The notes under the pieces are model-generated. The model did not search any database. It was not told the origin of the DNA and was given only the letters and a program-made list of their open reading frames with translations. Shown here piece by piece: positions 12,001-24,195 of a stretch of 64,000 bases of DNA; position 1 is the first letter of the stretch, and every line of letters begins with the position of its first letter. The stretch is from Mrakia gelida (taxonomy: Eukaryota > Basidiomycota > Tremellomycetes > Cystofilobasidiales > Mrakiaceae), in NCBI GenBank assembly GCA_024345305.1, contig BRON01000002.1:2852001-2916000 (forward strand), read 5' to 3'. The position numbers and the translations under genes were made by a program.

Positions 12001-12309
12001 CGTACGTGAAGAAGGCAGGGAGCTGTGGGAGTCACATGTGGTCAGATTTATGTATCTAGGCGATGAGGCAGGAGGAGGGAGTGGACTGACTTGGTTCTGA
12101 AGGGAGATGACCTCTCGCAAGACGTTCGCTCTCGCTTCTCCGTTGGAAAGCTTCTCCCGGATCCAGTCGTATAAGATTGTACTTCAGAAGGAGAGCAGTC
12201 AGTACGGAGTTACATTAGCTTCAACTTCGCAGCCTCGCACTCACGGTGCTGCTGAGAAAGGACAGGTAAGAAGGAGCTCGGTGATGTCTCCAAGGCTGGT
12301 CGAGCTCAT
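9012..12309 (-). CDS. Unrecognised protein with C-terminal PPxY motif
   Basis: I do not recognise the family. The start MSSTSLGDITELLLTCPFS at 12309 lies 243 bases from the divergent Arp9-like start. The next exons give ILYDWIREKLSNGEARANV, LREVISLQNQ, LPAFFT (a 17-nt exon at 12006-12022), KAIESALSANHLP, GSNYAFVKEVLYEYI, ADLVSWLRWTLAHKE and SMNSWTGSKSYAVRW. These look like a conserved, mainly helical N-terminal half. A helical middle follows (GREWGYEDKSRLGRLLTLIE). The C-terminal third is Ser/Pro-rich and disordered, and ends PAPPPYSLTTAPL with the stop at 9012-9014. PPPY is a consensus ligand for WW domains such as those of Rsp5/NEDD4 ubiquitin ligases. A trafficking or ubiquitin-adaptor role is therefore possible but unproven. 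All introns appear functional. Confidence 0.65.
12006..12022 (-). other. 17-nt microexon in the PPxY protein
   Basis: On minus it reads CTCCCTGCCTTCTTCAC (LPAFF plus a split codon), flanked by cccacag and gtacgt. It joins LREVISLQNQ to KAIESAL in frame. Confidence 0.55.
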
Positions 12310-12552
12310 GGCGGTCGGGGGTTCAGAAGCGAGCTCGCAGCCTCCTGGAGACGTATCCTCTCTCGTTTTCCGACTTTTCAAGAAAAGGAAGGACTCGACG
12401 CTCTGCTGTGATCCAAGTAGGTTTTCGGAGGTTAAATCCATTGTCTCGGCGGTCGAGCTGCTCTTCCCTCTCTCAAGACGCGCTCGTCCGTTTCGAGAGA
12501 AGAGGTCGCTCACAACGACCATCCCACCTCCCTCGTCTTCTTCTCTTTCGGC
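12310..12552. promoter_or_regulatory. Bidirectional promoter, PPxY protein / Arp9-like gene
   Basis: The two start codons, at 12309 (minus) and 12553 (plus), are only 243 bases apart, so this spacer must drive both genes. No specific operator was identified. Confidence 0.5.
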
Positions 12553-14677
12553 ATGGATTTCAAAGGAGCTAGAGTGATCATCATCGACTCGTCGCCTGAC
12601 TTCATTCGGGGAATTCACGGTCTGGATGAGCTCCTCAAGACTCCCTCCTTCGTTCGTCCTTCTTCACCTCCTTCCCTTTCCTTTCTCTTCTTCCTTCGAG
12701 CTCGTCCCATCCACCATCGCCCTCGCCTCTAACCGGCGAGGCCCCTACGAGAGCTAGAGCCCATATTGATGCTTCCCTATCCTTCTTTTTTCCTTCTTGT
12801 AGGAGATGCCTGCTCGAGTAGGACGACGGAAAACTCAACCGGACGAGAGCAAGATGGACGTCGACGCCGCTGGTCCCTCGAGCTCAAAGAAGGCCAAAGT
12901 TCCCTCTTACCTCGTCGGAAAGGATCTCGACGATGCTCTCGCAGCTGGGGAGGAGCTCGAGGTTACTTGGCCTTTGAGAGGGAAGGATGCATGGTCGGAT
13001 TGGAGATCCATCGAGGCCCTTTGGTGAGCTCTTGTTTCCCTTCCTTCCTCCTCCCTCTTCGTCCCTCCATCCATCTCTCTCCCGCCTCCGTCTTCAGTCC
13101 AGCTGACTCCTCTCTCTCTCTTCTCTCCCAGGAAACACACCCTCTACTCCATCGGTCCCTACCATCGCAGAACCAACGACTCTCCCGTCCTCCTCACCCA
13201 CCCTTCGACCCTCTCCAACATCCAAATCCATCACCTCACCCAAACCCTCTTCGAACGACTCAACCTCCCAGCCATCTCCCTCCTCTCCCGTCCTCTCGCC
13301 TCCCTCTACGCCATGAACTCAACCACCGGAGTCGTCATCGACGTCGGATACGAGTCTACCGCCGTCAGCCCAGTCTCCGACTCGACCGTCTACACCAACG
13401 GAGTCGTCGAGGTCCCTCTTGGAATCCGACACTGCGAAGCCTACATGGCCAAACTCCTCGCCGACGTCCCCTCCGTCATCGAAGCTCTCACCTCCCCTCG
13501 ACCAGCACCCGAAGTCGAAGCTACTTCGTCGGATCCAGCAGCAGCCGCTCCTCCTCCTCCTCCTTCCTACCCCGAAACTCCCCTCCCGGAAACCCTCCTC
13601 CGTCTCGCCAAACAGCTCTGGAAGAGCAACACCATTCGACCTCTCCTCATGGGCGGTCAGATGCTCACCGTCGAGGAGGAGGAAGGAGTCAACGACATCG
13701 CTGCCGCTCTCGCAGCTGGGAAGGAACGAGCGCTCATCGAAGCCAAAGCCGCCAACGCCAAATCCCACAAGTCGGCTGCTCGTCAAGCGGAGGACGCGAA
13801 GAAGAAGGCTGCTGCTGCCGCGGCGGATGGAGCTGCTGCCGATGCGGATGTGGTGCTGGTCGAGTTCGAAGGGAGGGAGTTCTACCTGGGGAGAGTGAGG
13901 AACAAGTTCTGCGAACCTCTGTTCGAGCCGACGTTGTTGGCTGGGTTGGAAGGGCTCGAGGGACTGGAGAAGCCGTCGGAGATGGTGGCTGTTCAGGAGG
14001 CGGTGCAGACCTCGATTGGGACGGTGTTTGGGAGGGAGAAGCTGGCGTTGTGGGAGGGAGTCGTTGTTGTTGGAGAGCTCGCGAGGATCAAGAGTGAGTC
14101 ACGCGTTCCATCTCCTCTTCTCGCCTCCTCTTCCCCTTTCCGTTCCTCGACGACGTACTGACCTATTCTGACCCTCGTCTTTCACTTCTCAGCACTACCC
14201 GCCGCCCTCCTCTCCCATCTCATGCCCTACATCCTCACCGACCCCGACTCCGCGTCCGACTCCCAACCCAAGAACACTCGGTTCCTTCGAATCCCCAAAC
14301 ACTTCCCCGAGTACGTCGACGAGGGAGGATGGGTCGCTCCCTTCCTGGGTGCTTCCATCGTTGGAAAGGTGAGTTTTTTGTCCCTTGCTCCCTTCGTATC
14401 TCGCGCCTCCAGTCATGTCGCGTCTCTCTTCCTCCCTCCTCTCCCTCACTCACGCCCTCCTCCGCTTCGTTCGACTCGACTTTTTCAGCTCGTCTACGCC
14501 GATTCAACAGGTCGATTCGTGATCAACAAGGTCCAATACAACCTCTCGGTTCGTCTTGGTTTCGCTCCGATCCGATTGAGCATCGACGCGAGGAACCTGA
14601 CGACGTTCGACCTCGACTCGTTTCATCCTTTATCGTTACAGGGTCCCGCTGCCGCCAACGTTCTGGTGCCGGAATAA
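12553..14677 (+). CDS. ARP9: Actin-related protein, Arp9-like (SWI/SNF-RSC subunit)
   Basis: Nuclear actin-related protein. Fungal Arp9 pairs with Arp7/Arp42 on the remodeller ATPase HSA helix in SWI/SNF and RSC. Exon 1 (from ATG 12553) encodes ARVIIIDSSPDFIRGIHGL and ends PSF. It joins MPARVGRRKTQ, matching the first actin strands and the ..PxxVGRxR turn. A 12806 ATG would lose that strand. Actin-fold signatures are THPSTLSNIQIHHLTQTLFE, LPAISLLSRPLASLYA, STTGVVIDVGYESTAVSPV, and the tail WVAPFLGASIVGKLVYADS. The phosphate-2 loop IDVGYEST is diverged from the actin DxGxGxT pattern, as in Arps that do not hydrolyse ATP. An Ala/Lys-rich insertion (AKAANAKSHKSAARQAED) interrupts subdomain 3/4. 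It ends AAANVLVPE with TAA 14675-14677. Arp assignment is firm; Arp9 rather than another nuclear Arp is likely. Confidence 0.75.
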
Positions 14678-14916
14678 GTGGAGAGGAGGGCTTTTAGTTT
14701 GGGTATATTTGGTGGTGGGAGAGCGGAAGGGAGAGGAGGAGATCTCATGTCGTTTCCGTTTCCTCGTTCCCTCGCTCGCGAAGCCTTCGAGAAACGAAAG
14801 GTCATGATCGAGAGTCGTAACATTATTGAACACGCGTAGACTAACCACCTCGTTCAAAGCCCTTCTCCCCGACAACCCAACTCGACCTCTTCTGGACGAT
14901 CGCGACGCGTTGTCGT

Positions 14917-16729
14917 TCACTCCTTCTCCGCCTTGACCTTCTTCGAAACGGTATCTCCTCCAAGTCCGGCGGGGGAAGCGGCTCTCTTGGATTTACCTCC
15001 TTTGGCGGGCTGGAAGAAGGAGCGAAAACGAGAGCGAGAGATGGTGAGCTTCGACGTCGCGAATTCACGAAAGCGAGGTCGAAGTGCACTCACGGTCGAA
15101 GAAGCGGAAGCAGCGTTTCCGTTCTGATCCGCGACGTCCTTCTCAGTCTTGAATTCGTCCTTGATCTTGGGAGCGTCAGATTGGGGCTGTTGGGAGGGAA
15201 AGGGGGGAGTTCGAGAAAGTGAGATCATTCGACGTCAACTCGAAAGGAAAGATTGAAGACGCTCGGACTGACCTCCAACGCAGCCATTTCTTTCTCCAAC
15301 TGAGCCATCTGTCTTCGAATTCGAACGAGTTTGATCTGAGTGGGGGAGAATCAACAGAAATAGAGCAAAGAGGGAGTCAGAGGCGTTCTCGTCACTCGAG
15401 CGCGTTGAGTCGAGGAGCGAGGAGAGAGTAAAGCGATCGCACTCACCTTCTTCGCCTTCTCCTCTTCGGTATCCGACTCGTCTCCCGAAAGCTCGATGAC
15501 CGAAGGCGATGAAGCGGGAGCGGGAGCAGGAGAGTGAGGAGGGGTTCGTCGAGAGCCTGAGGGACCTGCAGACGCGTTCCTCTGAGCGATGAGACGAGCG
15601 AAGACGGCGGCGGCGGATGGGAGTCGACGAGCAGGAGCGGCGATAGGATTGACGGGAGCAGGAGGAGGGTGAGGAGCTGAGAGCTCGAGGTGAAAGGCAG
15701 GTCAGCTCTTGAGATCAAAACCGACGGCGCGACGAAAGACGACGAGGAAACGAAAGCTCACCTCGGATGATGCGCTGAGCTTTGAGCATCTCCTCCGACT
15801 TGTAGACGAACTTCTTGGTCATGATCGGCTTTCCAGGGTAGTAGTCCTCGAACGTCCCGTTGAAGAAGCGTGGTTGTCGTTTGTCGATGTCCTTGAGATC
15901 TTGAGCGTCGCCGTATCTGGAAAAGAGACGCGAATGAGAATCGAAGTCAGCATCAGCGAGCGAGAAACCGTAGGAGGGGATGGAGGAGACGCTACGTACC
16001 CGACTGAGTGAGTGTGATGCCCTTGGGAGACCTTGTCCTGAGAGAACTGGGTAGGTCCGTTCGACTCGTCCTCGTCCGACGACTCCTCGTCCGAGGTCTC
16101 GTTCTTCTCACGAGAGATTCGAGTTTTGCCTTCGAAGATCTTGACCACGACTCCGAGAGAGAAGGTACTGAGGGTGGGTACATCCTCCTCGGTGGAGTCC
16201 TGAAACGGAACGAGTTGGAAAGGGAAGGAGATTCAGCGAGAGGAGTAAGACGTCGACGTGACGCGAGATTGAAAAGGACGGACGCGGCGGACTCACGATC
16301 TGCTTGAACATGAACGGGAAGAACTTGGAAGAGGTAAACCTCCCTGAGATGACGAACTTCCTATCCTTCGAGCTCATGACGACGTATCCCTCCAGAACAG
16401 ATTTGCCGTCGACGTGGACGCGGATTCGATGCGAGAGGTTGTTCTTGGGAAGGTCGCCCGCTCGCTCAACGACGATCTCGAACTCCTGACAAACGATAGA
16501 ACGCTTGGTGAGACCTCGTCGAAGATTGAGCCTGAGAGAAAGAGTAGAAGAGTGGACGAACGGTGTCGTCCTCGCAGATGGCATAGACCTCCTCGTCGAA
16601 CCGAGCAGGCACTCGATCTCGCAGACCGATGCTGCTCTTCGATGGAATCACCTTGACGGGTCGAACGTCGATCTCCCTCAAAGTATGACCACCAGAGACA
16701 AGGGAGATGTTGAACTTCTTGACGGGCAT
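14917..16729 (-). CDS. Uncharacterised protein, possibly DUF7918-like
   Basis: The start MPVKKFNISLVSGGHTLREI at 16729 is followed by RPVKVIPSKSS and VPARFDEEVYAICEDDT. The second exon reads EFEIVVERAGDLPKNNLSHR, RVHVDGKSVLEGYVVMSS, RKFVISGRFTSSKFFPFMF. The third is TLSTFSLGVVVKIFEGKTR with an acidic run (SDEESSDEDES). The fourth is QPRFFNGTFEDYYPGKPI and KKFVYKSEEML. The second half is low complexity, with a SUMO-interaction-like VIELSGDESDTEEE and Lys-rich AKGGKSKRAASP; it ends KKVKAEKE at 14917. The beta-rich N-terminal layout (a VDGK..EGY strand, then a surface-loop insertion) resembles the basidiomycete DUF7918 domain, but I could not confirm this. The acidic and basic tail suggests a nuclear location. 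It converges on the Arp9-like gene with 239 bases between stops. Confidence 0.6.
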
Positions 16730-17697
16730 GCTGATGAGAAGAAGAGAAGAGATGGAGAGGGACGGTGGCGATGGAGCGATGGAAGAGATCAAGAGGGAGG
16801 CGAAAGAGCGAAAAGTCAGCTCTCAGTAGCACGGCAGATCTCCATGGCTATGCAGGTAAGGGAAATGAGCTCACTCTCGAGGAGGGGGAGAAAGATTCTG
16901 TGCGGTGGCGAGAAGGGACGGTGGCGAGTGTGGTTGAAGGGAGATCGGGAGAGGTGGCGAAAGGAAGGTCAGCTTCGACTCATCTGCCTCCGACTCTCCT
17001 GTCTCTATCTCTAGGCCAGCTGTGTGCTCCGTCCGAGACACTCCGCCTTCGGACTCCTGCTCAAGTTCCCCCTGGAGCGGAGAAAACAGGTGAAACGAGC
17101 GGCATCTCTCCCTGGGAGATGAACGCTTGCGAGAGAAGATCTTCACCTGATTCTTCTGCGAACGATTCGAAGGTCAAGAATTCAGCAAGCAGATGATAGA
17201 GAGACGGCCAGTGAGATGAGGAGAAGGACGTACTGTGCCGGCAAAAGCGAAGCCCCCGAACTCGCGAGCCTCGACGCGTCGAACTCTCTCTCGCTCTCCT
17301 CCCGGCCTCTTTCCTTCAAAACGCCACGCTAGGATGCAAGAGAGAAAGGAAAAACGAATAAAGGTGCATGCTCTCTAAAAAAAACGGACGCGATAAGAAT
17401 CGTACACCAGTGAGAAAAACGAAGACGCGACGAGCGACGCTGCTGCAAGGGGGGTATCTTCGTCGCTCCGTCGAGCCTCCCCACCACCCACGCCTCCTCC
17501 CTCCAACCCCGACACCGGTCCACCTAATGAAACACAGACAGAAGACAGCAGAGAGACCAGACGGAACGAAACTAAAGCAAAGCGGACGAGAGAGAGAGGA
17601 GGGGCGAGATGTTTACGACCTGGAGTTGACGAGAGAAAGCGAGTCAGTTCACAGCTCGAGCGAGCGAAAGAGGTAGGGGGAGGGCTGATGGTGCTAC
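16730..17697. other. Intergenic, about 1 kb
   Basis: Promoter of the 14917-16729 gene and 3' flank of PRMT1. It is GA-rich in blocks on plus, with an A-run near 17388. Several short open frames occur but none has a coherent protein character. 5' UTR introns of the downstream gene are possible. Confidence 0.4.
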
Positions 17698-19611
<1,914 letters not shown>

Positions 19612-19838
19612 TTTATAGAAAGTGAGAGAGAAAGGGGGGGGAAGGGAAGGGGAAGGAGAAGGGAAAGAGGGAAGGAGAAAGAGCTGATGGTTGAGGGGGA
19701 AGAAGGAGAGGAGGAAGGAGGGAAGAGCTGAAAGAGTTGAATTTGCGCGGAGTCGAACCTGGAGACGGCTCGCTCGAGCTCACCGACCTCGCTTCCATCC
19801 TCCCAACCCTCATCATCTCTCAACCCTTCCCACCCAAA
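19612..19838. promoter_or_regulatory. Divergent promoter, PRMT1 / ABM gene
   Basis: 227 bases separate the two start codons. Positions 19620-19730 are almost pure GA on plus, that is, a CT-rich promoter tract in the sense of PRMT1. Confidence 0.5.
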
Positions 19839-20795
19839 ATGCAACCTCCTCCTCCTCCTTCCCCTACTCCCTCAGAAGTTGAAGAAGCTCGCTTCCTCTA
19901 CAGATCGATGCGAGTCTCGAGCAGGTCTCCCTCCTTGAATGGAAGCGACTCGGCCTCCTCCTCTGCTTCCTCCGAAGAGTCAAGCGAGGCTTTCGTCGTG
20001 AGTTCATGTTCTTCTTCATCCTCGTATAGGCCCAGCTGACCCTCGTCGTCTCTTCCAGTGGCTTGCAGTTATCAGAGCGAAGCCAGACTGTGGAGAGCAG
20101 CTCGCTGACTTCCTCAAAGGGTGAGCTTCGACTTCCTCCTCCTCCTCCCGCCCTCTTCCTCTCCTTTCCTTCTCTCTGAGCTGGACTCGTTACGAATCGA
20201 GAGCTCAACCTCTCTCTATAACTCACCTTCGAGAAGGATCTCTCTCCCTCCCTTCCTTGCCACCACAACTCAAGCGAACCCACCCGACACCCACCTTCCA
20301 CCCACGTCAGCTTCACAGCCGACTGACCTCCCTTCCCCCTTCTCTTCTCTCCCTCGCAGAACCTCTGAACGAGTCCTCGCAAACGAAAACGGAATCATCT
20401 CCCACCGAATCCTCAGATGCGTCGACGAGGAAGATGAGGTCCTGGGATGCAAGTTCGTCGCCTACGTCGAGTGAGTTCTTCTCTCTCTCCCAACCTTCCC
20501 TCTTTCAAAGGGCTCGCCGGCCATCGTCCCCCTTCCCTCCCTCCCTCCTTCCCTCACCACGCTGACCCTTCTCCGGTCGGTTCGTTTTCCAGATTCGCCG
20601 ACGACGAATCCTTCGACCAACACTTGCAAAGCGAGGAGTTCCAGAAGCTCGTGTGAGTTTCTTCTCGGTCTTTCCACTCTTCCCTCGACGCGTCGGCTCG
20701 GGCTGACCTTCCCTCTCCCCTCCCCCTCCCTTTGCAGCGACAACTCGGACCTCGTGAAGGAAGCTCCTGCTATCTTCTTCCTTCGAGATACCTAA
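19839..20795 (+). CDS. ABM-type dimeric alpha/beta-barrel protein
   Basis: Small protein in four exons. The N-terminus (MQPPPPPSPTPSEVEEARF) is followed by a Ser-rich disordered stretch. The ferredoxin-like ABM core then begins WLAVIRAKPDCGEQLADFLK, with ERVLANENGIISHRILRCVD, LGCKFVAYVEFADDESFDQH, and the helix LQSEEFQKLV. It ends LVKEAPAIFFLRDT with TAA 20793-20795. The order (strand, helix with long-distance Glu, strand, ADDESF..H, helix, final strand) is that of antibiotic-biosynthesis monooxygenase-fold proteins, which include cofactor-free monooxygenases and stress-response proteins. Specific activity cannot be read from the sequence. An in-frame ATG at 19737 would extend the N-terminus, but the sequence there has no family character. 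Confidence 0.7.
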
Positions 20796-21107
20796 AACCT
20801 CTCTCCCCTCTCTCGCTCTCCTCTTCATTTTGGGTTCTTTCGTTCTCTCTCTCTCTTGGGCTTTCTGTCACTTCGAGGCCGCGTCGACGACCTCGACTCT
20901 TTTGTCCCCTTCGTTTCGCTTCTTCTCTCTTCTTTTGTTTCTTACGACCTTTACGACTATGACTCTCTTCTCTCGATTCTCAGTCTCCTATCTTAGCGCA
21001 AGGAGGCATCAAGAACGAAGGACATTATCGAAGACAACCCAAAAACGAAGTACTAGACCGAAACGGAAGAACGTCTACCAGCAGACTTGGATAGAGGTAA
21101 ATCAAAC
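20796..21107. other. Convergent 3' intergenic region
   Basis: Lies between the stops of the ABM gene (plus) and the Yra1-like gene (minus). CT-rich to about 20990, then AT-richer. No gene seen. Confidence 0.5.
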
Positions 21108-22713
21108 CTAATCAACCTGCATCCCACCCACGCCTCTCACTCCTCGCCCACCTCTACGGTTCCCTCGTCCTCGCCCTCCTGCTCCTCCTCCTCGACCGTT
21201 TCGCGACGAAGCTCCAGGAACGGTCTGGATCGAAGCTCGAGGGTCCGAGATCGAGTCGGAGTACATTCCACTGTGCATGAGCGAGCGAACGAGACGAAGG
21301 AGAGAGGGTCAGCAAACGAACGAGAACGAACGAGCGACGAGAGAGAAAGACGACGCGAACTCACGTCCCACCCAACCCATTCATCAGATCCTCCGCCGGC
21401 GCCGGAGCCACCTCCCTCCTCGCACCCCCTCCCCCGACCCTCACAGCAGCCGGCAGACCAAGTCGTCCCAGCAGTCCTCCCGCCAGAGGTTCAGCCTTCC
21501 GAGGAGCGTTCGACGAGGCGGAACGAGCTGGAGGAGCTGGAGGAGGAGCAGGAGGAGAGAGGGTCTTGAACTTGACGCTGATGGTTCGACCGTCGGCGAT
21601 TTGGCCGTCGTAGGCTGAGATGGAAGCTTGGGCTGCTGAGGTGGTGGAGAATTCGAGGATGACCTGTGAGACAACGAAGGGAGGAAAAGATGAGCTTCGG
21701 GAGGGAAGGAGGACGCGCGAGAAAGGGAGGGATGAGGGGACGAACGGTAACGAAGGAAGCTTTGGGACCTAGTTTGGAGGAGAGGATGGGTCCGAAGGAT
21801 TCGAAGGTCATCTGTGAGATGAGAAAAACAAGGCGACGTGAGGTTCTGTTCGAGCGTCGAGCTCATCGAACGGAGGAGGGAAGGAGGGGAAGGGAAGGAA
21901 GCTCAGGCTCGAAGCTCACCTGGACGTCCTCCGCCGTCGTCCCAGCAGCCAGATTCGACACCTCCACTATCGTCTTCGAGCTCTGACCCCTGATGCTCAA
22001 CCCTGGTCCTCCTACTCCTCCCCTCGCAGCAGCAGGCGCCTGGACAGCAGGAGCTGTGGCTGATCGACCTCCTCGAGGACCAGCTCCGTTCCCAGCAGCG
22101 GCAGCTACGACTCCTCCCACCCTCGACGCCAACGATCCAGGTCCAGCGGCTCGAGGAGCGTTGGGAGTCTTTCTCCCTGATCCATTTCCTCTGAGATCGA
22201 GATCGTCGTCGAGGAGATCCTTTCCTCCGAGATCGAGAGGACGAGAGGTCGAGGCTGTCTCGAGACGGTGAGCGAGGTTGCCTCCCTTGACGGAGTTTCC
22301 GAACAGGTCGTGGTTCCACTTGTTGGCGTCGGGGTCGGATCGCGTGTAGGGGAGTAAGGGGCGAGGTTTCTGAGGGTGAGAAGAGAGTGAAGAGGTGAGG
22401 GAAGGAGGATTGGAGGGAGGAAGGAGATGAGGAGGGAAGGTCAGTGAGCTCGCTTGCCAAAGATAGGGAATCAAGGACGGACTGACCTCGTAAGGAGTTG
22501 TCTTCTGGTAGTGCGCACGAGGCTTGGACTTGGCTTTGGAGACGAGATCGTTCTGGCAAAGGTAGCGAAGGAGGGAAGGTGAGCGACGTGACGAAGGGAA
22601 GGAAGGGAAGGGTGGGAGCTCGAGGTGTTGTTCGCTCCTTCCCTCCTCGTAGCAGAACTCACCAGAGCCGAGTCGACATCCATAGATCCTCCTGCGGCTG
22701 ATTCAGAGTACAT
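21108..22713 (-). CDS. Aly/REF (Yra1)-like mRNA export adaptor
   Basis: RRM protein that probably couples TREX/UAP56 to Mex67 in nuclear mRNA export. The N-terminus MYSESAAGGSMDVDSAL joins NDLVSKAKSKPRAHYQKT, a candidate UAP56-binding motif. DPDANKWNHDLFG and a Gly/Ala-rich spacer follow. The RRM runs SKTIVEVSNLAAGTTAEDVQ, MTFESFGPILSSKLGPKASF, VILEFSTTSAAQASISAYDG, GRTISVKF, with RNP-like strands spread over four exons. A Pro/Ala/Gly linker leads by a phase-2 junction into the last exon: GMYSDSISDPRASIQTVPG, then an RGG-rich tail (NGRGGGAGGRGRGNRRGGR), ending GGMQVD with TAG 21108-21110. The RGG tail plus central RRM and end motif is the Yra1/ALY plan. The start could be the internal Met of MDVDSAL (22683). 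Its RGG tail is a likely PRMT1 substrate. Confidence 0.75.
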
Positions 22714-22872
22714 CTTCGAGTCGAGAAGGGAAGGAGAGAAAGGAAGGAGGGGAGGCGTGTCGAAGTTGGCCTCAACTCGTGAACGTCCCTTTTGAGCTTC
22801 GTGATCCCAAACGGCGAGCATCGATTTCAGCCTTTCCTTTCCATCTCACTCAACTCTACGAGCTTTCGGAAG
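22714..22872. promoter_or_regulatory. Divergent promoter, Yra1-like / F-box-like
   Basis: Only 159 bases lie between start codons at 22713 (minus) and 22873 (plus). No recognised operator. Confidence 0.45.
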
Positions 22873-23916
22873 ATGGCCCCTCTCACCCTCCTCTCTCTGA
22901 ATGAAGACGTCCTCTCTGAAATCCTTTCCTTCCTCCTCCTCGACACTCCTCGGGAACCCTATCGTACCTCCATCCTCCGAACCTGCTCCTTACTCCACTC
23001 CCTCGGCCTCCCTCCTCTCTACAGGGTCGTTGATCTCAGAGAACCCTGGGAGACCCTTCTCGCCAAGGGAGGTGTTCTTACGGTGGAGGGGAGGAATCCG
23101 AACGTGGGAAGATGCGTCCAACACCTGAGGTTGGACGGGGCTGCCCTCTCGTTCTCCCCCTCAACCCCTCGTGAGTGACAGATACAGGCATGCATGCGGG
23201 AGTCTGTTCTGATATCTGTCTCCCTCAGGTATGCATCTCATCTGACCGTCGTTCTGCGTGCTGTCTTTTCATCAGACGGAATCCCCTTCCCGAAGCTCAA
23301 CCTCCCCTCCTGCACCTCCCTCCTTCTCGACCTCGCCAGGATCAGATCAGACTACCTCGACCTTCATTCCACCATCCTGACTCAACTCCCCATCCTGGAT
23401 CTCATCCTCGACTGCGACTATCATCGTTTCGCCCAGGACAGCCGCTTCATCACCAACTCGTTCGGCACCCTCGCCCTGGTCGACGCGGTCCCGGTTCTCT
23501 CCCCTCAGCCACAGAACCTTCGAAGCCTAACCTTCCGGAACACATTATGGTACGACGAGTCCGAGGGTCCAAGTCCAAAAAGGAAGCTCTCGCTCTCGGA
23601 CTGGACGTTCCGGGTGCTGGTCGTTCGGTTCGACAAACTGGAGGCGTACGGCGACGAGCGGTGGGAAGAGGAGGGGGTCGTTGAGCTTTTCCTGGACGTC
23701 GAGCAGGGAGAGCAGGGGTCGTTTCTGAAGGGGACAAAGCGGATCGAGTTTAGAGGAGGTGCGCCGGTGGAGGAGCAGTTTAGGGAGGAGGTCGCGAAGA
23801 GGATCAAGGCCGGGCTGAGTGAGTTTGAGACGAGGATCGCGTCGTTGATAGTGTTTGTAGACAAGGACGGGACGGACAGGAGGTTATTGGAGGCGGAGTT
23901 TACTTTGTGGAGTTGA
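22873..23916 (+). CDS. F-box-like protein, paralogue A
   Basis: Two exons. Exon 1 opens with MAPLTLLSLNEDVLSEILSF, then LLDTPREPYRTSILRTCSLL and LGLPPLYRVVDLRE. This is the L..L..D.L..IL pattern of fungal F-box-like proteins, followed by the layer typical of such families. Exon 2 (from the acceptor near 23228) has leucine-rich strands (PSCTSLLLDLARIRSDYLDL, LPILDLILDCDYHRF), and near the end TKRIEFRGGAPVEEQFREEV and RIASLIVFVDKDG. The TGA is at 23914-23916. A role as SCF substrate receptor is inferred only from the N-terminus. It faces a clear paralogue (24196-25282) tail to tail, sharing the same order of elements: NEDVL..IL / NQDVL..IL, LYR(V/I)VDLR, RIE(F/L)R, and a late LIVFVDKDG / LVVFVGDDG strand. 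Confidence 0.65.
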
Positions 23917-24195
23917 TGATAGCTGCCGGACGGTTTCGCAAGCAAGAGGAGGAAGAAGTCGACGCGACAGAGAACTCATCTCCTTGACGCGTTGCAAGAG
24001 AGGAGGAGGGCAAAAACAAGTTCACGGCGATAGCTAAGTGGAAGCGAGGCCCAGAAGAAAAAGGAAGGGTAAGATGCCGCAGGGGAAACACAGACGAACA
24101 CGCGAACAGAGCGAACGTCGCGTCGCGTACTTGCTTACTCCTCGATGTTCAAGCGAGTTCAGAGCAGTCATAATCATCATCAAAGACGCAAGCTA
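23917..24195. other. Convergent spacer between inverted paralogues
   Basis: 279 bases between the two stop codons of the F-box-like pair. No long inverted repeat could be seen that would explain the inverted arrangement. Confidence 0.5.

Noticed and set aside
12766..14097. 443-codon open frame on plus overlapping the Arp9-like gene
   Set aside because: It is a shadow frame: composition is Ser/Arg low-complexity, while the other frame in the same bases gives actin-fold motifs and proper introns.
19737..19780. GAGTCGAACCT string resembling a reversed tRNA T-loop
   Set aside because: No complementary acceptor stem or D arm could be found.
19737..19838. Upstream ATG as start of the ABM gene
   Set aside because: The added residues have no family character, and the spacer is needed as promoter; 19839 was chosen, though the longer form is not excluded.
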